From the NCBI GenBank assembly GCA_029245665.1, contig JAQWOW010000198.1, forward strand, positions 1 through 27,890: 27,890 bases of DNA, written 5' to 3'. Positions 24,831-27,890 of this stretch are shown here, piece by piece. The DNA is from Polaribacter sp. (lineage in GTDB: Bacteria > Bacteroidota > Bacteroidia > Flavobacteriales > Flavobacteriaceae). The translations under genes and the position numbers were made by a program. Positions within the stretch are counted from its first letter, which is position 1; every line of letters starts with the position of its first letter. The notes beneath the pieces are model-generated. The model ran no database searches and was not told the origin of the DNA. It was given only the letters and a program-made list of their open reading frames with translations.

Positions 24831-25376
24831 CTATTTCTTGTATGGTTTGTGATTGAATTCAAAAGAAACTTTAATTTCTTTGGAAATTTTTTTTGCAACT
24901 ACATTCGGTATTTTGATATTATAATCAGATAACAATAAATTAAATTCTCCTTTAACAAATATTGTATTTTCTGATCTTGTAAAACTTGCAGGTATTATAA
25001 TTTCTTTGCGTTTACCATGAATCATAATCAAACCCCTCACCTCTAATTTGGTTTCTAAGTCTTTTAACGTTTCGAAATTTAAAATCTCTCCTTTAAAAGT
25101 TGCTTTAGGAAATAAATCTGACTCTACATAATTCTCATTAAAATGCTCTTGCATTAGGGCCTTTTTAAACATGAATGACTTCATTAAAATAGAAATCGCC
25201 ATTTTGCCATTGGATGCATCAATTATACTTAGTACTTGGTTATTATCTGCTTTTATATCTGCCATTATTGTGGAAGAAAAAAAAGTTATAGCTCCGTTTT
25301 TTGTTAGAAATCGTTCCTGAGAATTAGAAACATTTACAAATAAAAAGCACATTAAAATAGTATGAATTATTTTCAT
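24831..25376 (-). CDS. YceI-like periplasmic lipocalin-fold protein
   Basis: A 181-residue protein with a signal peptide (MKIIHTILMCFLFVNVSNSQ). The mature part shows the YceI pattern: TKNGAITFFSSTIMADIKAD at the front, MKSFMFKKALMQEHFNENYV in the middle, SDLFPKATFKGEI, and a late LEVRGLIMIHGKRKEIIIPA strand pair. YceI proteins are beta-barrels that bind isoprenoids such as ubiquinone-like molecules or other amphiphiles. Here the ligand is unknown, but a quinone-type ligand would suit the cytochrome encoded in the same operon. It is six bases from the OB-fold gene and three from the DUF5777 gene. Confidence 0.85.
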   Translation of the reverse strand: MKIIHTILMCFLFVNVSNSQERFLTKNGAITFFSSTIMADIKADNNQVLSIIDASNGKMAISILMKSFMFKKALMQEHFNENYVESDLFPKATFKGEILNFETLKDLETKLEVRGLIMIHGKRKEIIIPASFTRSENTIFVKGEFNLLLSDYNIKIPNVVAKKISKEIKVSFEFNHKPYKK

Positions 25377-25382
25377 ATTTTT

Positions 25383-25799
25383 TTAGTAAGTTATTTCACA
25401 ATTTACAAGAATTACATCCAATAAAAAACCCGTACAAATTCCTTTTAATGTAATTGTTTGTTCTTCTTTTAAGGAGTTCATTTTTCGTGTAGCTTTGTCT
25501 GACAAGTGGCACAAAACACTACCAAAATCATGATTGGTTTTTAATGTAATAATTCCTTTCTGTTTTACTACTTTTAGTTCAGAAATTACACCAGAAATTT
25601 TGATAATTTTATCTAAGTAGCTTTTATTGGCTTTCATTTCATCTGAGGAAAAATCATCAATGATTTTGTCTGCAGTTATAATTATATCAGATTTTACATC
25701 TGAGACATTCACATGAGGCTTGTTGTAAATTTTATAGACAACAAAAAGACTTACAATTCCAAAACCTAAAATTATAGTAATTATTTTCTTGTTATTCAT
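25383..25799 (-). CDS. Membrane-anchored OB-fold protein (tRNA_anti-like)
   Basis: A 138-residue protein with one N-terminal helix (about 5-23, KKIITIILGFGIVSLFVVYK), probably an uncleaved signal anchor as no lipobox is present. An acidic helix follows (IIDDFSSDEMKANKSYLDKI). The rest is an OB-fold-like set of strands (KIIKISGVISELKVVKQKGI, then FGSVLCHLS, then ITLKGICTGFLLDVILVNCE) close to the tRNA_anti-like family of exported Bacteroidota proteins. Three cysteines in the strand part could pair. No enzymatic motif is seen. In this operon it may be an accessory or assembly protein. It starts ten bases after the cytochrome gene. Confidence 0.72.
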   Translation of the reverse strand: MNNKKIITIILGFGIVSLFVVYKIYNKPHVNVSDVKSDIIITADKIIDDFSSDEMKANKSYLDKIIKISGVISELKVVKQKGIITLKTNHDFGSVLCHLSDKATRKMNSLKEEQTITLKGICTGFLLDVILVNCEITY

Positions 25800-25809
25800 T
25801 GTCTTTGTT

Positions 25810-26166
25810 TTAATTATTTAGAGCTCCACTATCAACCCAACAAACAATTGCATCTATTTCATCTTGGGTTAAAGAACCTTGTTTTGGCATCTCCCTACTT
25901 ACAACTTCTGATTTCACACTTCCTGCATGTAATTGAAGTAAGCTATGAGTAGTTAACTCTGGTAAAGTACCTCCACTTCCATGACATTGAATGCAATTTG
26001 CATCTATAATTGGTTTTACAGTAGTAGCAAAAGTAATGTCTGCACAAGCATTTGGTTCTAATTCTGTCATATCTTCTTCAACATTCGTCAAACAAGATGT
26101 AAAAAAAACAAGTAAAAAAAATAATGTAACTTCTCTTCCAATTTTAAAGTAACTATTCACATTCAT
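25810..26166 (-). CDS. Monohaem c-type cytochrome lipoprotein
   Basis: A 118-residue protein. The N-terminus has a lipoprotein signal (hydrophobic FFLLVFFTSC with the lipidated Cys near residue 25). The haem site is C58-I-Q-C61-H62, preceded by TTVKPIIDANC, a phrase common in membrane-linked cytochromes of this phylum. M93 in REMPKQGSL is a candidate distal haem ligand, and the C-terminal DEIDAIVCWVDSGA helix is typical of class I cytochrome c. It should sit on the periplasmic side and carry electrons. It is the first gene of the cytochrome/OB-fold/YceI/DUF5777 operon. A TTATTTTG box at 26187-26194 (minus strand) is one base off the -7 consensus. Confidence 0.88.
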   Translation of the reverse strand: MNVNSYFKIGREVTLFFLLVFFTSCLTNVEEDMTELEPNACADITFATTVKPIIDANCIQCHGSGGTLPELTTHSLLQLHAGSVKSEVVSREMPKQGSLTQDEIDAIVCWVDSGALNN

Positions 26167-26315
26167 TAATTTTAGATTATCCTTTGCAAAATAACCAATA
26201 AAAAAGACTTTATACTTAATAACCTAAAATAAAAACCGACACATAAATTCAATTTTCAAATAAATAGTGTTAAAAAGGAACGATCATAGGGTGTTTATCT
26301 GAATAAAAAAAAGAA

Positions 26316-26340
26316 AACCGGATTAAAAAAAAATCCGGTT
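26316..26340 (-). terminator. Factor-independent terminator of the AAA+ ATPase gene
   Basis: AACCGGATT (26316-26324) pairs perfectly with AATCCGGTT (26332-26340) around a seven-base A loop. On the minus strand the stem is followed by TTC and a run of eight T. It lies about 30 bp after the stop of the leftward ATPase gene and separates it from the cytochrome operon. Confidence 0.8.
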
Positions 26341-26371
26341 GTAATAATATAACATTGCTACTTATGGGTGA

Positions 26372-27838
26372 TTATAATCCACTTATAAAATTACCATAAG
26401 GGTCTTTAAATTGGGTACCTTCTTCGAATCTAAATTTACTTAACTTTTTAAATTCTACTAATGCCCAAAGAACAAACTCTTTTACAAAATAGGCATCAGC
26501 CATATTCATATTGGGTTGAAATTCTTTTAAAAAATGATCTAGGGGAGTTACTTTATCTAACTCATTTTTATATTGCAACTCTGTATATTCATCCAATAAT
26601 TCAAAATCTTCATTTGCATTAAAAAACCAGGAAACAATTTCATCATAAGGTGTTTCTGCATCTTGCTTTTCTAACTTTTTTATTTCTGGAAAATAACTTG
26701 GAAATAATGTTTTGATGGCATTTTTAATCAAGTTTTCAGCTACAACCTGAGCTCCCTCTTGTTCTCCTTCGTAAACCAATTCTACTTTCCCTGTAATTGC
26801 AGGAATTATGCCATCAAAATCACTTAAACGAATCATTGTTGTTTGATCACCAGAAATTAAAGCTCTTCTTTCTGCCGTACTTAATAAGTTTTCGAAAGCA
26901 GTAATACTTAAACGGGCACTTACCCCACTTTTTGCATCTATATATTCACTCTCTCTAGCTTCAAAAACAATTTGCTCTAACAGATCTTTTGCTAATTCTG
27001 GAACTTGAATAAATTCCTTTTGAGAAATTGTTTTAGTAGCTTCTTGTTGGGTAATTGATTTTGCCGTTTCAATATCTTCTGGATAATGAGTTAAAATTTG
27101 TGAACCAATTCTATCTTTTAGAGGAGTTACAATACTTCCTCTGTTTGTGTAATCTTCCGGATTTGCAGTAAATAAAAATTGCATATCTAAAGGCAAACGC
27201 AACTTAAAGCCTCTAATTTGAATATCGCCTTCTTGTAAGATATTAAACAATGCTACTTGAATTCTTGCTTGCAAGTCAGGTAATTCATTAATGACAAAAA
27301 TACATCTATTTGCTCTTGGAATCATTCCATAATGAAGCACTCTGTCATCTGCATAACTTAATTTAAGATTGGCGGCTTTAATCGGATCTACGTCACCTAT
27401 AATATCTGCAACAGTAACATCTGGAGTTGCTAATTTTTCAGCAAATCGTTCTTCTCTATGCAACCAAAAAATAGGTGTTTCATCACCTTTTTCTTTGATG
27501 GTTTCTATCGCAAATCTTGAAATCGGAGCTAATGGATCATCATTTATTTCAGACCCTTCAACTACAGGAATATAGGCATCCAATAAATTTAACATCAATC
27601 TTGCTAAACGTGTTTTTGCTTGCCCTCTTAAACCTAATAAATTAATATTATGCTTGCTTAAAATGGCTCTTTCTAATTCTGGAATCACAGTGTTCTCATA
27701 CCCATGTACCCCTTTAAAAACAGTTTCTTTACTCAGTATTTTACTAATAAGATTTTCTCTCAACTCATCTTTAATAGATTTAGATTTATATCCTGTTTTT
27801 TTTAACGCTCCTAATGTTTTTATATTTTCTATTCTCAT
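26372..27838 (-). CDS. AAA+ ATPase, magnesium-chelatase ChlI / MoxR-like
   Basis: A 488-residue cytoplasmic ATPase. Walker A is G69-L-R-G-Q-A-K75-T-R. Walker B is FVINELPD (about 181-188), with Asn in place of the usual Asp before the catalytic Glu185. Sensor 1 is FTANPEDYTN with N226, followed by PLKDRIGSQI, where R243 may be the arginine finger. LQEGDIQIRGFKLRL is the helix-2 insert region of this clade. Such ATPases usually work with a von Willebrand factor A partner to remodel metal-loaded or protein complexes; the partner may lie outside the window. There is no sign of chlorophyll or cobalamin genes, so the chelatase name is structural only. The ATG follows directly after the upstream gene's TAA. 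Confidence 0.85.
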   Translation of the reverse strand: MRIENIKTLGALKKTGYKSKSIKDELRENLISKILSKETVFKGVHGYENTVIPELERAILSKHNINLLGLRGQAKTRLARLMLNLLDAYIPVVEGSEINDDPLAPISRFAIETIKEKGDETPIFWLHREERFAEKLATPDVTVADIIGDVDPIKAANLKLSYADDRVLHYGMIPRANRCIFVINELPDLQARIQVALFNILQEGDIQIRGFKLRLPLDMQFLFTANPEDYTNRGSIVTPLKDRIGSQILTHYPEDIETAKSITQQEATKTISQKEFIQVPELAKDLLEQIVFEARESEYIDAKSGVSARLSITAFENLLSTAERRALISGDQTTMIRLSDFDGIIPAITGKVELVYEGEQEGAQVVAENLIKNAIKTLFPSYFPEIKKLEKQDAETPYDEIVSWFFNANEDFELLDEYTELQYKNELDKVTPLDHFLKEFQPNMNMADAYFVKEFVLWALVEFKKLSKFRFEEGTQFKDPYGNFISGL

Positions 27839-27890
27839 TTATCCTTTAATTCGTTTTTTTCTATTTGTTTCATAATCTTCAAAAATCATT
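27839..27890 (-). CDS. 3' end of an upstream gene, partial
   Basis: Read leftward from the window edge, the frame M-I-F-E-D-Y-E-T-N-R-K-K-R-I-K-G ends in TAA at 27841-27839, directly against the ATPase start codon. A basic C-terminus joined without gap to the next gene is what an operon partner would give. It is too short to identify, and it could also be a chance open stretch. Confidence 0.4.
   Translation of the reverse strand, partial: MIFEDYETNRKKRIKG

Noticed and set aside
1..27890. CRISPR array, tRNA, rRNA, insertion sequence, prophage or restriction/defence genes
   Set aside because: I looked for direct repeats with spacers, cloverleaf-like segments, transposase motifs and typical defence domains on both strands and found none.

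Overview
The window is chromosomal DNA from a member of the Bacteroidota, most likely a marine Flavobacteriaceae of the Polaribacter/Tenacibaculum kind. The evidence is a very AT-rich sequence, the -7 promoter box TAnnTTTG typical of this phylum, few Shine-Dalgarno sites, and many families that are mainly Bacteroidota (DUF5683, DUF4834, DUF4159, DUF5777, DUF6122, WbqC-like, and a SPase I with a long insert). The genus is an inference.

Layout. (1) 1-4763, plus strand: end of a DUF5683 gene, dapB (lysine/meso-DAP synthesis), lepB (signal peptidase I), a WbqC-family gene, then two tandem Crp/Fnr-type regulators that are diverged copies of each other. (2) 4764-5234: a factor-independent terminator, then a broken DUF6122 membrane-protein gene with three frame breaks that ordinary gene calling would miss. 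(3) 5225-11895, minus strand: one tightly packed operon DUF4834 - YfhO - glycosyltransferase - glycosyltransferase - polysaccharide flippase, probably for a surface glycan. (4) 12070-17599, plus strand: a signal-peptide protein with a Lys/Arg repeat tail, a GNAT-like protein, rsmE, a DUF4159 protein, a bile-acid:sodium-symporter-family transporter and a PlsC-type acyltransferase, ending in a structured RNA motif that recurs in Flavobacteria. (5) 17689-21938, minus strand: a 3'-5' exonuclease, a conserved protein of unknown function, and a large exported fusion of a GH3 glycosidase with a serine beta-lactamase-like domain. (6) 22313-23869, plus strand: an FAD-dependent dehydrogenase whose promoter lies so close to its ATG that the mRNA is probably leaderless. 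(7) 23967-26166, minus strand: a compact four-gene envelope module (c-type cytochrome lipoprotein, OB-fold protein, YceI, DUF5777 beta-barrel). (8) 26372-27890, minus strand: a ChlI/MoxR-like AAA+ ATPase with its terminator, and the last codons of an upstream gene.

Most of the window is ordinary core genome. I see no CRISPR array, phage, insertion sequence, tRNA or rRNA, and no clear defence or secretion system. The best candidate for a poorly described system is the four-gene cytochrome/OB-fold/YceI/DUF5777 module. The DUF6122 pseudogene, the Crp/Fnr duplication with its altered 3' end, and the RNA motif after the PlsC gene are the other items that deserve a second look.
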